Counted from the stretch's first letter, positions 17,532 through 26,948 are shown. The stretch is 64,000 nucleotides of DNA from Aquimarina spinulae (GCF_943373825.1 NZ_CALSBP010000001.1:434001-498000); one strand, 5' to 3'. Program-made: numbers and translations. Notes: generated from the letters alone by a model not told the origin.

Positions 17532-19445
17532 ATGAAAACAATAAAACTACTGTTGCTTTTTGTAGCAATACTGGCACTATCATGTAGTAAAGATGATGAT
17601 GCAACGACCACTCTGGTTAATAAAGCACCAGAAATTACGGCGCAGTCTTTTAACGTATCAGAATCGGCAGCAGATGCAGATGTATTTGGTACCGTAAAAG
17701 CTACCGATGCAGACAAAGACGAGTTAAGCTATAGCATTATTGCAAACAGTGATGATCTATTCGAAATCACTAAAGCAGGAGCACTAAGCCTGATAGCAGG
17801 AAAAACATTAGATTTTGAAACCAAAGCTTCTCATGAGATCACTGTAGAAGTAACCGATGGTGAAGCTAAAGCAGCTGCAAAAATAACGATTGCTGTTATC
17901 GATGTAGATGAAAACATGCCACCCGTTATTGTGGATCAAACGTTTAGTGTAGCAGAAAATCCAACATCAAGTACTGTACTTGGAACCGTAGTTGCTACAG
18001 ATCCCAATGGTGATACGCTAACGTATACACTTACTAACTCTATTGGTACAGTAGCCATATTTGAAATTACAGGTAATGAGATCAAGCTAAAATCAGGTGT
18101 TTTAAATTATGAAGATTTTACAAAACATAATGTTACTGTTACTGTAGATGATGGTACACTTACGGCATCTGCTCAGATTACTATTAATGTTACAGATGTA
18201 AATGAAGCGCCAACATTCCCGGATCGGAATTATACTTTTAGTCAACCAGAAGATATTGATGATACGGTTATTATTGCTACGGTAACGGCTATAGATCCTG
18301 AAGGGGATAATCTAATTTATACGCTTAATAATAACCCAGGCAGTCTTTTTGAGATCAACAGTGCTGGAGAAATTAGTTTATCAACAGGGAAGTTTCTAGA
18401 TTATGAAAACCAAACCAGTCATACCATAACAGTGCAAGCAACCGATGGAAACCTTACTGCCTTGCAGCATGGAGTGCAAATTAATGTAACCGATGTAACT
18501 GATGTAAGTGTAACTACTGTAGGAGCATTACCTAACGGAGGTGTTCCTCAATTTTATAATACTCCAATTGGAATTGCTATAGATGGGTCTGGAAATATAT
18601 ATGTAGCGGATTATGCTAATCATCGTATTCGTAAGGTCAATACAAATGGTACGGTAACTATTCTTGCAGGAGGTTCTCAGGGATATGCGGATGGTACAGG
18701 AACTGCAGCTCGCTTTAATTTTCCTTACGGAGTAGCAGTAGACGGAGGGGGTAATGTATACGTAACCGATCGAAACAATTATCGTATTCGCAAGATTACT
18801 CCGGGAGGAGTAGTAACTACTTTGGCTGGGTCTACTCAGGGATATGCAAATGGTACAGGGACTGCAGCTCGATTTAATCACCCTACGGGAATAGTTGTTG
18901 ATGGATCAGGGAACATTTTTGTGTCGGATTGGTCTAATCATAGTATTCGTAAAATTACTCCAACAGGAGTAGTCTCAACTTTTGCAGGATTAAATGAAGG
19001 TTTTGCTGATGGGACAGGTACTACGGCTCGATTTGATAATCCTGCAGGGTTGGCTGTAGATAGTTCAGGAAATATATATGTAGCCGATGAAAGTAATAGT
19101 CGCATCCGTAAAATTACTCCATCCGGAGTAGTATCTACAATAGCAGGATCTAATGATGGGTATGCAGATGGTACGGGTACATCAGCCCGGTTTTTTAAAC
19201 CTACTGGAGTAGCTATAGATGGATCAGGTAATTTATATGTGGCCGATAGGATAAATCATCGTATTCGTAAAATCACTTCAGCTGGAGTAGTATCTACTTT
19301 GGCAGGATCTATTAGAGGTTGGGCCGATGGGATAGGTACAGTAGCACAATTTAATCTTCCTTCAGGAATAGTTGTTGATGGATCAGGAACTGTATACGTT
19401 GCTGATGAACGCAATCACTTCCTCCGTAAGATTGTCATTCAATAA
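17532..19445 (+). CDS. cadherin-repeat and NHL-propeller surface lipoprotein (paralogue 2)
   Basis: A 637-residue lipoprotein that begins 9 bp after paralogue 1. It has the lipobox LALSC (Cys18) plus SKDDD, three cadherin-like domains (about 32-130, 131-224, 225-320) and six NHL repeats (about 330-635). The first cadherin domain is nearly identical to that of the other paralogues (FEITKAGALSL, KTLDFETK), and the propeller repeats are more divergent. The extra cadherin domain lengthens the stalk compared with paralogues 1 and 4. It is probably translated from the same message as paralogue 1. Confidence 0.88.
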   Translation: MKTIKLLLLFVAILALSCSKDDDATTTLVNKAPEITAQSFNVSESAADADVFGTVKATDADKDELSYSIIANSDDLFEITKAGALSLIAGKTLDFETKASHEITVEVTDGEAKAAAKITIAVIDVDENMPPVIVDQTFSVAENPTSSTVLGTVVATDPNGDTLTYTLTNSIGTVAIFEITGNEIKLKSGVLNYEDFTKHNVTVTVDDGTLTASAQITINVTDVNEAPTFPDRNYTFSQPEDIDDTVIIATVTAIDPEGDNLIYTLNNNPGSLFEINSAGEISLSTGKFLDYENQTSHTITVQATDGNLTALQHGVQINVTDVTDVSVTTVGALPNGGVPQFYNTPIGIAIDGSGNIYVADYANHRIRKVNTNGTVTILAGGSQGYADGTGTAARFNFPYGVAVDGGGNVYVTDRNNYRIRKITPGGVVTTLAGSTQGYANGTGTAARFNHPTGIVVDGSGNIFVSDWSNHSIRKITPTGVVSTFAGLNEGFADGTGTTARFDNPAGLAVDSSGNIYVADESNSRIRKITPSGVVSTIAGSNDGYADGTGTSARFFKPTGVAIDGSGNLYVADRINHRIRKITSAGVVSTLAGSIRGWADGIGTVAQFNLPSGIVVDGSGTVYVADERNHFLRKIVIQ

Positions 19446-19465
19446 ACCCAAAAAATATATGAATT

Positions 19466-19505
19466 CAATCCACATCTCAAGTTTCAGGACTTGAGGTGTA
19501 GATTG
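19466..19505 (+). terminator. 16-bp hairpin between lipoprotein paralogues 2 and 3
   Basis: CAATCCACATCTCAAG (19466-19481) pairs with CTTGAGGTGTAGATTG (19490-19505) with one mismatch and one G-U pair around an 8-nt loop. No long T-run follows, so it may shape message decay or partial termination rather than act as a strong terminator. Confidence 0.55.
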
Positions 19506-19551
19506 ATGTTTAATAAGACAATGATATACCCAAAATTTAGACTATAACAAA

Positions 19552-21480
19552 ATGAAAAATAGAAACAAAATCTTCATGCTTTTTGCTATTGGAGTAGTAT
19601 TACTTCTTAATAGTTGTAGCAAAGATGATGAGGCAACAACGATAATAACTCCGCCAGCCAATACAGCACCAGAAATTAAAGCGCAATCCTTTAACGTATC
19701 AGAGTCAGCAACAGATACAGATGTATTTGGTACCGTAAAAGCTACCGATGTAGACAAAGAGGAGTTAAGCTATAGTATTACTGCAAATAGCGATGACTTA
19801 TTTGAAATTACTAAAGCTGGAGCACTAAGCCTGGTAGCAGGAAAAACATTGGATTTTGAAACCAAAACGACTCATGAGATTACGGTAGAAGTAACCGATG
19901 GTAAAGCCAAAGCGGTTGCAAAAATAACGATTACTGTTATTGATATAGATGAAAACATGCCACCTGTTATTGCTAACCAAACGTTTAGTGTAGCAGAAAA
20001 TCCAGCATTAAATACTATACTGGGAACCGTAGTTGCTACCGATCCAAATAATGATGATCTTACCTACACGCTTACTAACCCAATAGGGAGTTTAGCCATG
20101 TTTGAGATAGTAGGTAATGAAATCAAACTAAAATCAGGATTTTTAGATTATGAAACGCTTACAAGTCATACGATAACAGTTATTGCAAATGATGGAACAT
20201 TTACAACATCTGCACAGGTTACTATTACGGTTACAAATGTAAATGAAGCCCCTGTTTTTGGGAATAGCTCTACTACATTTTCTGCTGCTGAAAATATAGC
20301 AGAAACTGTTGTTATAGGTACTTTGAGTGCGACAGACGAAGATGGTGATACGGTTAACTATAGGTTGGCTAATAATGTACACAGTGATAATTTTGAAATT
20401 GATGTGAATACTGGTGAAATAAGCCTAAAATCTGGAGGGAGTTTAGATTTTGAAACCAGAATAAGTTACTCATTCCAAGCTCATGTAAGTGACGGAACAT
20501 TAAGCGCGACCCCCGTTACAGTAACCATAAACGTGACCAATGTTTCTGATGTAAATGTAGGGAGCATTTTAGCTCTTAATAAACTGCAAACGGGAATAGT
20601 GGTAGATGCTTCGGGAAATATATATGTAGCAGACACTAGAAAACACCGTATTCTGAAATATCTTTCTTCTGGAGGAACTACGACTATTGCAGGATCAGGA
20701 GTTGCCGGGTTTGCAGATGGTAGCGGTATAACCGCTCAGTTTGATAACCCTAATGGTTTGGCCATAGATGCCACAGGAAACATTTATGTAGCAGATACCA
20801 ATAATCATCGAATTAGAAAAATTACTCCTGCCGGAGTAGTATCTACTATTGCAGGATCGGGTATTAGCGGTTTTGTAAATGGTACAGGTACCGCGGCTCA
20901 GTTTGATTCTCCGTATGGGATAGATGTACGTGCAAACGGAGATCTATATGTGGCAGATACTGGTAATCATAGTATCCGCTATATTAATACAGCTGGTGTA
21001 GTATATACTCATGCAGGTACTGGTACCAGTGGTTTGGTTAATGGTAGTGCTACAACAGCTCAGTTTAATGAACCTATTGATGTGGTGATAGGTCTATCCA
21101 CAAACCTATATATAGCAGATGCTTCTAATCATGTGATTCGCCAGATTACCGATACTGGATCTGTACTCACTCTTGCAGGATCTACGCAGGGATATGCAGA
21201 TGGTGTTGGTACTGTGGCTCAATTTAGTTCTCCGTATGGAGTTACCCGAGATACCAATGGTAATATATATGTAGCAGACAAAGATAATCATCGTATTCGT
21301 AAAATTACTCCAGCAGGAGTCGTGTCTACCTATGCGGGTTCTGGTACTATGGGCTTAGTTAATGGTAATGCTGCAGTTGCCCAATTCAATGAATCTATCA
21401 ACCTGTGTATAGATGGTTCGGGAACCATTTTTGTTACCGATTATAATAATGATTATATCCGTAAAATATTTGTTCAATAA
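19552..21480 (+). CDS. cadherin-repeat and NHL-propeller surface lipoprotein (paralogue 3)
   Basis: A 642-residue lipoprotein with a signal peptide unlike the others (MKNRNKIFMLFAIGVVLLLN), then SCSKDDE with lipidated Cys22. It has three cadherin-like domains (about 40-340) and six NHL-type repeats (about 345-640). This propeller is the most divergent of the four: the first blade is short and several blades lack the HRIRKI segment. The first cadherin domain is again nearly identical to the other paralogues. It is 106 bp from paralogue 2, with a strong hairpin in the gap, so it could have separate expression. Confidence 0.87.
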   Translation: MKNRNKIFMLFAIGVVLLLNSCSKDDEATTIITPPANTAPEIKAQSFNVSESATDTDVFGTVKATDVDKEELSYSITANSDDLFEITKAGALSLVAGKTLDFETKTTHEITVEVTDGKAKAVAKITITVIDIDENMPPVIANQTFSVAENPALNTILGTVVATDPNNDDLTYTLTNPIGSLAMFEIVGNEIKLKSGFLDYETLTSHTITVIANDGTFTTSAQVTITVTNVNEAPVFGNSSTTFSAAENIAETVVIGTLSATDEDGDTVNYRLANNVHSDNFEIDVNTGEISLKSGGSLDFETRISYSFQAHVSDGTLSATPVTVTINVTNVSDVNVGSILALNKLQTGIVVDASGNIYVADTRKHRILKYLSSGGTTTIAGSGVAGFADGSGITAQFDNPNGLAIDATGNIYVADTNNHRIRKITPAGVVSTIAGSGISGFVNGTGTAAQFDSPYGIDVRANGDLYVADTGNHSIRYINTAGVVYTHAGTGTSGLVNGSATTAQFNEPIDVVIGLSTNLYIADASNHVIRQITDTGSVLTLAGSTQGYADGVGTVAQFSSPYGVTRDTNGNIYVADKDNHRIRKITPAGVVSTYAGSGTMGLVNGNAAVAQFNESINLCIDGSGTIFVTDYNNDYIRKIFVQ

Positions 21481-21490
21481 ATAATAACCC

Positions 21491-21534
21491 AAATAGGGTT
21501 TACTGTACTAAAAGTTTTACAACAAACCCTATTT
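21491..21534 (+). terminator. perfect 11-bp hairpin after lipoprotein paralogue 3
   Basis: AAATAGGGTTT (21491-21501) is the exact inverse of AAACCCTATTT (21524-21534), with a 22-nt loop, starting 11 bp after the stop codon. There is no clear T-run. Confidence 0.5.
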
Positions 21535-21554
21535 AGCTTAAATAAGATGATATT

Positions 21555-23216
21555 ATGAAAACTATAAAACTACTGTTGCTATGTACAGCAATATTACTAC
21601 TATCCTGTAGTAAAGATGATGCCCCTGCTATTACACCGGTTAATAATGCCCCAGAGATCAAGGCACAATCTTTTAATGCCTCAGAGTCGGTAACAGATAC
21701 AGATGTATTAGGTACTGTAGAAGCTACCGATGCAGATAAAGAGGAGCTAAGCTATAGCATTACTGCAAACAGCGATAATCTATTCGAAATCACTAAAGCA
21801 GGAGCATTAAGCCTAGTAACAGGAAAAACATTAGATTTTGAAACCAAAACTACACACGAAATCACTGTAGAAGTAACCGATGGTAAAGCCAAAGCAGCTG
21901 CAAAAATAACAATTACGGTTATCGATGTAGATGAAAATATGCCCCCTGTTATTGCAGATCAAACATTTAGTGTGGCAGAAAATATAAATGCAACAGATGT
22001 AATAGGTACTATTGTAGCAACTGATCCAGATGGCGATAATTTGACTTATACACTTACTAATCCAGATAACCCTACAACGGCATTTATTATTGAAGATGAT
22101 AAGATAAAACTATCCCAAGGAGAGTCGTTAGATTTTGAAACTACAACTAGTCATGTTGTAACCATTACCGCAAGTGATGGAATACTTACGGCATCTGCAC
22201 AGATTACTATTAATGTTACGGATGTAGTAGAAACAAGTACCGTAACAGTGAGTACTTTTGCAGGAAACTCTTCTGGGTATGTTGATGGTACGGGTACTGC
22301 AGCAAGATTTGCGCTTCCTTCAGGATGTACAGTAGATAGCCATGGTAATCTCTTTATTGCAGATGGAACTAATCATAGTATTCGTAAAGTTACCCCAGCT
22401 GGAGTAGTTACAACCTTTGCAGGAGGTTCTCCAGGATATGCTGATGGTACAGGTACTGCAGCAAAATTTAATTATCCATATGATATTGCTATAGATGCAA
22501 ATGATAATCTTTATATAGCAGATTCTAATAACAATCGTATTCGTAAAATTACTCCTGCAGGAGTAGTAACTACACTTGCAGGTTCTGGGGCATCTGGATC
22601 AGCAAATGGTACAGGTACTGCAGCAAGATTTAATGGTCCTAGAGGGGTAGCAGTTGATGCTTCAGGGAATGTCTATGTTTCAGACTATGGGAATCATCGT
22701 ATTCGTAAAGTTACTCCAACGGGAGTAGTAACAAATCTTGCAGGAGGACCTGTAGGTTTTGCAGATGGTACAGGACTTAATGCAAGGTTTAATCATCCAT
22801 CTGGATTAACAGTAAACAGTAACGGAGATATATACGTATGTGATAACTCTAATCATCGCGTTCGTAAAATTACTCCAGCAGGAGTAGTAGCTACTATTGT
22901 AGGGAATGGTACAGCAGGTTTTCTTGATAATACAGGTACTTCTGCAAGATTTAGCTACCCTAGAGATATTACTGTAGATGCCAATGACAATTTGTACGTA
23001 ACAGATTTTGGTAATCGTAGAGTTCGTAAAATCACACCTGCCAAAGTAGTTACTACTATTGCAGGTAATGGAGCTACAGGTTCTGCAGATGGTAATGGAC
23101 CATCAGCAACATTCAATTCGGCTTATGGTATTGCTTTTGCAGGTTCAGGAATTTTTTATGTAACCGATAATGGAAGTAGCCGTATTCGTAAAATTGTCAT
23201 TTCTAATAATCATTAA
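21555..23216 (+). CDS. cadherin-repeat and NHL-propeller surface lipoprotein (paralogue 4)
   Basis: A 553-residue lipoprotein: MKTIKLLLL start, lipobox LLLSC (Cys18) then SKDD, two cadherin-like domains (about 30-128 and 129-222) and six NHL repeats (about 228-550). Domain count and length match paralogue 1, which suggests a 2-3-3-2 pattern of stalk lengths across the array. The signal peptide is close to those of paralogues 1 and 2. It lies 74 bp after paralogue 3 and is followed by another hairpin, so it may be the last gene of the lipoprotein unit. Confidence 0.88.
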   Translation: MKTIKLLLLCTAILLLSCSKDDAPAITPVNNAPEIKAQSFNASESVTDTDVLGTVEATDADKEELSYSITANSDNLFEITKAGALSLVTGKTLDFETKTTHEITVEVTDGKAKAAAKITITVIDVDENMPPVIADQTFSVAENINATDVIGTIVATDPDGDNLTYTLTNPDNPTTAFIIEDDKIKLSQGESLDFETTTSHVVTITASDGILTASAQITINVTDVVETSTVTVSTFAGNSSGYVDGTGTAARFALPSGCTVDSHGNLFIADGTNHSIRKVTPAGVVTTFAGGSPGYADGTGTAAKFNYPYDIAIDANDNLYIADSNNNRIRKITPAGVVTTLAGSGASGSANGTGTAARFNGPRGVAVDASGNVYVSDYGNHRIRKVTPTGVVTNLAGGPVGFADGTGLNARFNHPSGLTVNSNGDIYVCDNSNHRVRKITPAGVVATIVGNGTAGFLDNTGTSARFSYPRDITVDANDNLYVTDFGNRRVRKITPAKVVTTIAGNGATGSADGNGPSATFNSAYGIAFAGSGIFYVTDNGSSRIRKIVISNNH

Positions 23217-23231
23217 AAAAAGATAAACCAG

Positions 23232-23265
23232 ACACTATTCTAAATTCTAATATTTGGGATAGTGT
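23232..23265 (+). terminator. hairpin after lipoprotein paralogue 4
   Basis: ACACTATTC (23232-23240) pairs along its full length with GGATAGTGT (23257-23265), using one G-U pair, 15 bp after the stop codon. Confidence 0.5.
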
Positions 23266-23319
23266 TGCTATGTTACCTTATAATTTTGAATACAATAAAT
23301 TACTATAAAGAAAACTAAA

Positions 23320-24333
23320 ATGAAAAAAATAACACTCTTAGGATTATGTATGTTCTTTTTTGTCTATACCCTAAAAGCACAGGGAGAGATAAAACATCAA
23401 ACCCAACAACTAGAAGCTATACAAGTAGGAAATTACACGGCTTATTTAACACAGCAAAGCAGCAGTGGTACCTATGAAGGAGGTTTGGATGTATTACTAT
23501 ATAAAATCACCAATTTTAAAGAGTATACAATTCAACCTGGTGTTCATAAAGAGATATATATGTTATTTGGAGAAGATCCTGATCGTCCTGATGATCATAA
23601 AGAAACCATGTTTTTACCAGATAATGAAGCATTCCCGATAACCTATGTTCAAAAAGTTTATGAAGGAAGCCCGGCAATGCAAAAAGAGATAGGGTATTCT
23701 CCCAGAATTAATAGATTATCTGATGGAAATCGAATAGTTTTTATTGATGGAAAAATCTTTATGATTGAAGATTGGGTTGATAAGGATAATTACAAACTTG
23801 AAGCAGTATTAGAATTTCAAGCAAAAAAAATGGGAGGTTTAAAAAAGATGAAGGAAGTGATGAAATCTCCTAAAAAAATGAAGGCAATGCAACCACATAA
23901 GGTGCTTCAGGAATATTTAGACAATGCATATAATAAACAACAAGAAGTATATGCAAAATGGATAAAGAGTCCTAAAAACGCAGCACTTATTGAAAATATA
24001 GATCAGATTAGAGAATTTATAATAGGAGCTATTAATAAGCAAAGAGATGACTGGTATAATTCTGCAGAGTATAAGCGTATTAAAGAAAGAAATGCATCGG
24101 CAAGTCAAAGTGATCTTGAGAGTAGAGTGACTATTAATAATAATACAGGAAAAGATATTTATATCTATGAAGAAGGCTCTAGAAATGGATCAAGAGTTTC
24201 TGCAAATGGAAGAGGTACTTTTAATTGTAAGAAAAATCAATATTATAGTTTTAGTGGAAATTCGTCTGCAAGTAATGGAACCTTAATTGTTGGAGCAAAC
24301 CAAAGCTGTGGTGCAACTGTAAATGTAAATTAA
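23320..24333 (+). CDS. secreted protein of unknown function (337 residues)
   Basis: I do not recognise the family. There is a signal peptide (MKKITLLGLCMFFFVYTLKAQ), a mixed alpha/beta region (about 25-170), a lysine-rich helical segment with KKMGGLKKMKEVMKSPKKMK (173-192), and a small C-terminal beta domain (about 268-337) with two cysteines (FNCKK and NQSCG) that may bond. It has no lipobox, sorting domain or membrane segment, so it is probably periplasmic. It lies 103 bp downstream of the lipoprotein array, behind a hairpin. The stop codon falls inside the left terminal repeat of the palindromic element at 24330. Confidence 0.7.
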   Translation: MKKITLLGLCMFFFVYTLKAQGEIKHQTQQLEAIQVGNYTAYLTQQSSSGTYEGGLDVLLYKITNFKEYTIQPGVHKEIYMLFGEDPDRPDDHKETMFLPDNEAFPITYVQKVYEGSPAMQKEIGYSPRINRLSDGNRIVFIDGKIFMIEDWVDKDNYKLEAVLEFQAKKMGGLKKMKEVMKSPKKMKAMQPHKVLQEYLDNAYNKQQEVYAKWIKSPKNAALIENIDQIREFIIGAINKQRDDWYNSAEYKRIKERNASASQSDLESRVTINNNTGKDIYIYEEGSRNGSRVSANGRGTFNCKKNQYYSFSGNSSASNGTLIVGANQSCGATVNVN

Positions 24334-24474
24334 CTTGAATTCGATGTAAGGATTTAGTTTTAAAAAGCCGTCAAATTGAGTGATTTTTTATAGTGACCTC
24401 TCGACTTCGCTCGAGATGACATGGAGAAAAATTGTATTGAAATTAGGCTTTTTCTTATGTCGAATTCAAGTTAA
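24330..24474. repeat. 145-bp palindromic MITE-like element with 15-bp terminal inverted repeats
   Basis: TTAACTTGAATTCGA (24330-24344) is the exact inverse of TCGAATTCAAGTTAA (24460-24474). Inside, AAAAGCC and GGCTTTT also pair, and the centre carries the palindromic CTCGACTTCGCTCGAG. There is no coding capacity. TTAA at both outer edges could be a target duplication. CTTCGCTCGAG-type centres are common in repeated intergenic elements of Flavobacteriaceae. Confidence 0.65.
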
Positions 24475-24577
24475 ATTAAAGATACTTGTTGTTGTCCTTA
24501 CAAGTAATCATCCTACCCTGATTTGAATTTGTTTTTAGAAGATAAAACTTTTTCTAGAGCGATTGAAATGGATAACC

Positions 24578-24606
24578 AGAGGCAGACTTAATAATAGTCT
24601 GCCTCT
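24578..24606. terminator. 11-bp perfect terminator hairpin
   Basis: AGAGGCAGACT (24578-24588) pairs with AGTCTGCCTCT (24596-24606) around a 7-nt loop, followed by TTGTTATTT. It lies in the 474-bp gap between the unknown secreted protein and trxB; apart from this and the palindromic element, nothing else was seen in that gap. Confidence 0.7.
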
Positions 24607-24807
24607 TTGTTATTTGCAATGAAAATATTGATGCTTTTTATGTTGATATACTATTGTAAAAGTAATAGTTGTAATTAAAAACTGTAGTAAATTCAATATA
24701 TAGTGTATAGATATAAGATGTCTATATAGATATAACAATTCTTAATAACTTTACTGTAAGGTTTATGATCAAATTGCTACTTTTACATCATATAAAATGA
24801 TGAGAAT

Positions 24808-25776
24808 ATGTCTGATACAATAGAAAGAATAAAGTGTCTTATTATAGGTTCGGGTCCTGCAGGATATACTGCGGCAATATATGCAGCAAGAGCAGATCTT
24901 AAACCCATTATGTACACCGGTATGGAACCAGGTGGCCAATTAACAACTACTACAGAAGTAGATAATTTCCCTGGATATCCAGAAGGAATAGATGGTCCCA
25001 CGATGATGGTACAATTACAACAACAAGCAGAGCGTTTTGGTACAGAAGTACGTATCGGGATGGTAACTGCTGTTGATTTTAGTACTACAGAAGGAGGAAT
25101 TCATAAAGTAACTGTAGATAACTCAACACAGATTGAAGCAGAAACGGTTATTATTTCTACAGGAGCTACGGCAAAATACCTGGGACTACCTAGTGAACAA
25201 AAATTACGTGGTGGTGGAGTTTCTGCCTGCGCAGTTTGTGATGGATTCTTTTACAAAGGGCAAGATGTAGCGATTGTAGGAGCAGGGGATACCGCTGCAG
25301 AAGAAGCTACCTATCTGGCTAATATATGTTCTAATGTAACGATGTTGGTTCGTAAAGATCATATGAGAGCTTCTAAAGCAATGCAACATCGAGTAAATAA
25401 TACATCAAATATTAAAGTAATGTATAATACCGAAGTTGATGAGGTATTAGGAGATCAGGTGGTAGAAGGATTACGAATGGTAAATAACCAGACAAATGAT
25501 AAAGAAGAAATTGAGATTACCGGTTTGTTTATAGCTATTGGTCATAAACCAAATACTGATATCTTTAAAGGACAATTAGATATGGATGATACAGGATATT
25601 TGATTACCGAAGGAAAGTCTACAAAAACTAATATTCCGGGAGTATTTGCTTCAGGAGATGTTCAGGATAAAGAATATAGACAAGCTGTTACTGCTGCAGG
25701 AACAGGATGTATGGCAGCATTAGATGCAGAGCGATATCTGGCAACAGTAGAAACAAATAATGAAGTTTCGACTTAA
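24808..25776 (+). CDS. trxB: thioredoxin-disulfide reductase
   Basis: A 322-residue flavoenzyme of standard length. It has the FAD-binding GSGPAGYTAAIYAARA (14-29), the redox-active CAVC (141-144) inside VSACAVCDGFFYKG, the NADPH-binding GAGDTAAEEA (158-167) and the C-terminal FAD motif ASGDVQDKEYRQ. It transfers electrons from NADPH to thioredoxin in the cytoplasm. It is monocistronic, with a strong terminator directly after it. A thioredoxin gene is not in the window; the OxyR gene about 9 kb away may belong to the same stress response, but nothing in the sequence links them. Confidence 0.97.
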   Translation: MSDTIERIKCLIIGSGPAGYTAAIYAARADLKPIMYTGMEPGGQLTTTTEVDNFPGYPEGIDGPTMMVQLQQQAERFGTEVRIGMVTAVDFSTTEGGIHKVTVDNSTQIEAETVIISTGATAKYLGLPSEQKLRGGGVSACAVCDGFFYKGQDVAIVGAGDTAAEEATYLANICSNVTMLVRKDHMRASKAMQHRVNNTSNIKVMYNTEVDEVLGDQVVEGLRMVNNQTNDKEEIEITGLFIAIGHKPNTDIFKGQLDMDDTGYLITEGKSTKTNIPGVFASGDVQDKEYRQAVTAAGTGCMAALDAERYLATVETNNEVST

Positions 25777-25797
25777 GTCGAAAAAGCATATAGCATT

Positions 25798-25834
25798 AAA
25801 AAAGAATGTCTCGCTTAGCGAGACATTCTTTTTT
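25798..25834. terminator. bidirectional terminator after trxB
   Basis: A 17-bp stem (25798-25814 with 25818-25834; AATGTCTCGC paired with GCGAGACATT) with a 3-nt loop, A-rich on the left and T-rich on the right. Its right edge overlaps the stop codon of the convergent GIN-domain gene. Confidence 0.9.
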
Positions 25835-26690
25835 AATTTATCTTAAACCTACTAGGAACGTAGTCTATATTTTTCTTGTACAAAATAGCTTCATTGGCAA
25901 AGGTGTCCATAATTACCTTTGGTTCACCAAGCAGGTAAATTTCAGTCTTATCTTTAGCTTCAATACTAATTTCTTCATTGGTCAAAATATAACAATCACT
26001 AGCACCTTCTGCGATTAGTGTAGTTTTGGCAACACTCAATTTTTCACCATAAAAATCAGTGTCACTATCTGCTCTAACTAGCATTGATTTTACTTCGCCT
26101 TCAAGTTTGGCATATCCTTTTTGGTATAAATCTACTTTAAGACTATCGGTTGTAATAATTCCTTTTATTTCTGAACTTTCATTTATTTGATAAGTAACTT
26201 CCTGAGCTGTAACATGTAACTCTACTATCGATTTTCCATTGGTTATGCAATCTACTTGATTGGCATCTGCGGTAAGAAATACTTCGGCATTATCATTTGC
26301 ATTTACGATAAGTTTAGTAGTATTTATTGGAGACAATGATCTAACATTTACCTTGTCATATAGTATAATTTTCTTTAATTCTGAAGCATAAGAAATATCA
26401 AGATTTAATGCTTTTGCACGTCGCATATCCCGATCAGACTTGATTGTTAAAACACTATCTAAAACTTCTACTTGTATAACTTCTTGTAGATTGCTATCTG
26501 CTTCGATCTTTACTTGATTATCACTACCCTCGTCTAATGTAACTTCGAAACCTTCATGAATTTCTATGGTATGGAAGTCTTCAACGTCTAGTTGTTCTGT
26601 ACTAACAATTTTGTTGCCTTTAATTTTTTCTTTTTGTCCATAGGTGTTTCCCAATACCAGAAGTGCCAATACTAACAATAGTGCTCTCAT
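25833..26690 (-). CDS. GIN-domain (DUF2807) exported protein
   Basis: A 285-residue protein with a signal peptide (MRALLLVLALLVLGNTYGQ) and a GIN domain over most of its length. The family opening VEDFHTIEIHEGFEVTLDEG (36-55) is followed by repeating short beta strands that are expected to form a right-handed beta helix. No lipobox is present, so it is probably periplasmic or surface-located. It is a distant paralogue of the lipoprotein at 27977. The function of GIN proteins is not established; they are frequent in Bacteroidota next to PspC genes. It appears monocistronic, between two hairpins. Confidence 0.85.
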   Translation of the reverse strand: MRALLLVLALLVLGNTYGQKEKIKGNKIVSTEQLDVEDFHTIEIHEGFEVTLDEGSDNQVKIEADSNLQEVIQVEVLDSVLTIKSDRDMRRAKALNLDISYASELKKIILYDKVNVRSLSPINTTKLIVNANDNAEVFLTADANQVDCITNGKSIVELHVTAQEVTYQINESSEIKGIITTDSLKVDLYQKGYAKLEGEVKSMLVRADSDTDFYGEKLSVAKTTLIAEGASDCYILTNEEISIEAKDKTEIYLLGEPKVIMDTFANEAILYKKNIDYVPSRFKIN

Positions 26691-26892
26691 ACTTGTGTGA
26701 AATTTATATACTAATAAACAGTTTTTTTTGCCTTTAAGTATAGTTTTGTATAAAACTTGTTACAAATATAAATAGAGAAGTGGTTTAAATTATTTCAGAT
26801 TAAAAATAATAGAGCGTCATTCTTTGGTATAAAACTTATCGAGGGACTGTAAATGGTATTATATGCGCATGAAATATTTTATTATTACTAAA

Positions 26893-26918
26893 AAAAGGTT
26901 GCTATATAGCAACCTTTT
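26893..26918. terminator. palindromic terminator
   Basis: AAAAGGTTGC-TATA-containing centre-GCAACCTTTT forms a near-perfect hairpin with A- and T-runs. It lies 31 bp after the stop of the minus-strand lipoprotein gene at 26949. Confidence 0.85.
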
Positions 26919-26948
26919 AAAATATCTAATGTTTTTACCAAAAAATGA

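Noticed and set aside
16608..21291. Long minus-strand frames inside the NHL lipoprotein genes (for example 16608-16844, 16884-17249, 18528-18881, 21106-21291)
   Set aside because: They are antisense to repetitive propeller DNA, are rich in Ile, Ser, Tyr and Cys, and recur at the same place in each repeat, so they arise from the repeat composition.
16600..23200. Regular DNA periodicity that could suggest a repeat array or CRISPR
   Set aside because: The period follows NHL and cadherin protein repeats in open frames; there are no identical direct repeats with unique spacers and no cas genes.
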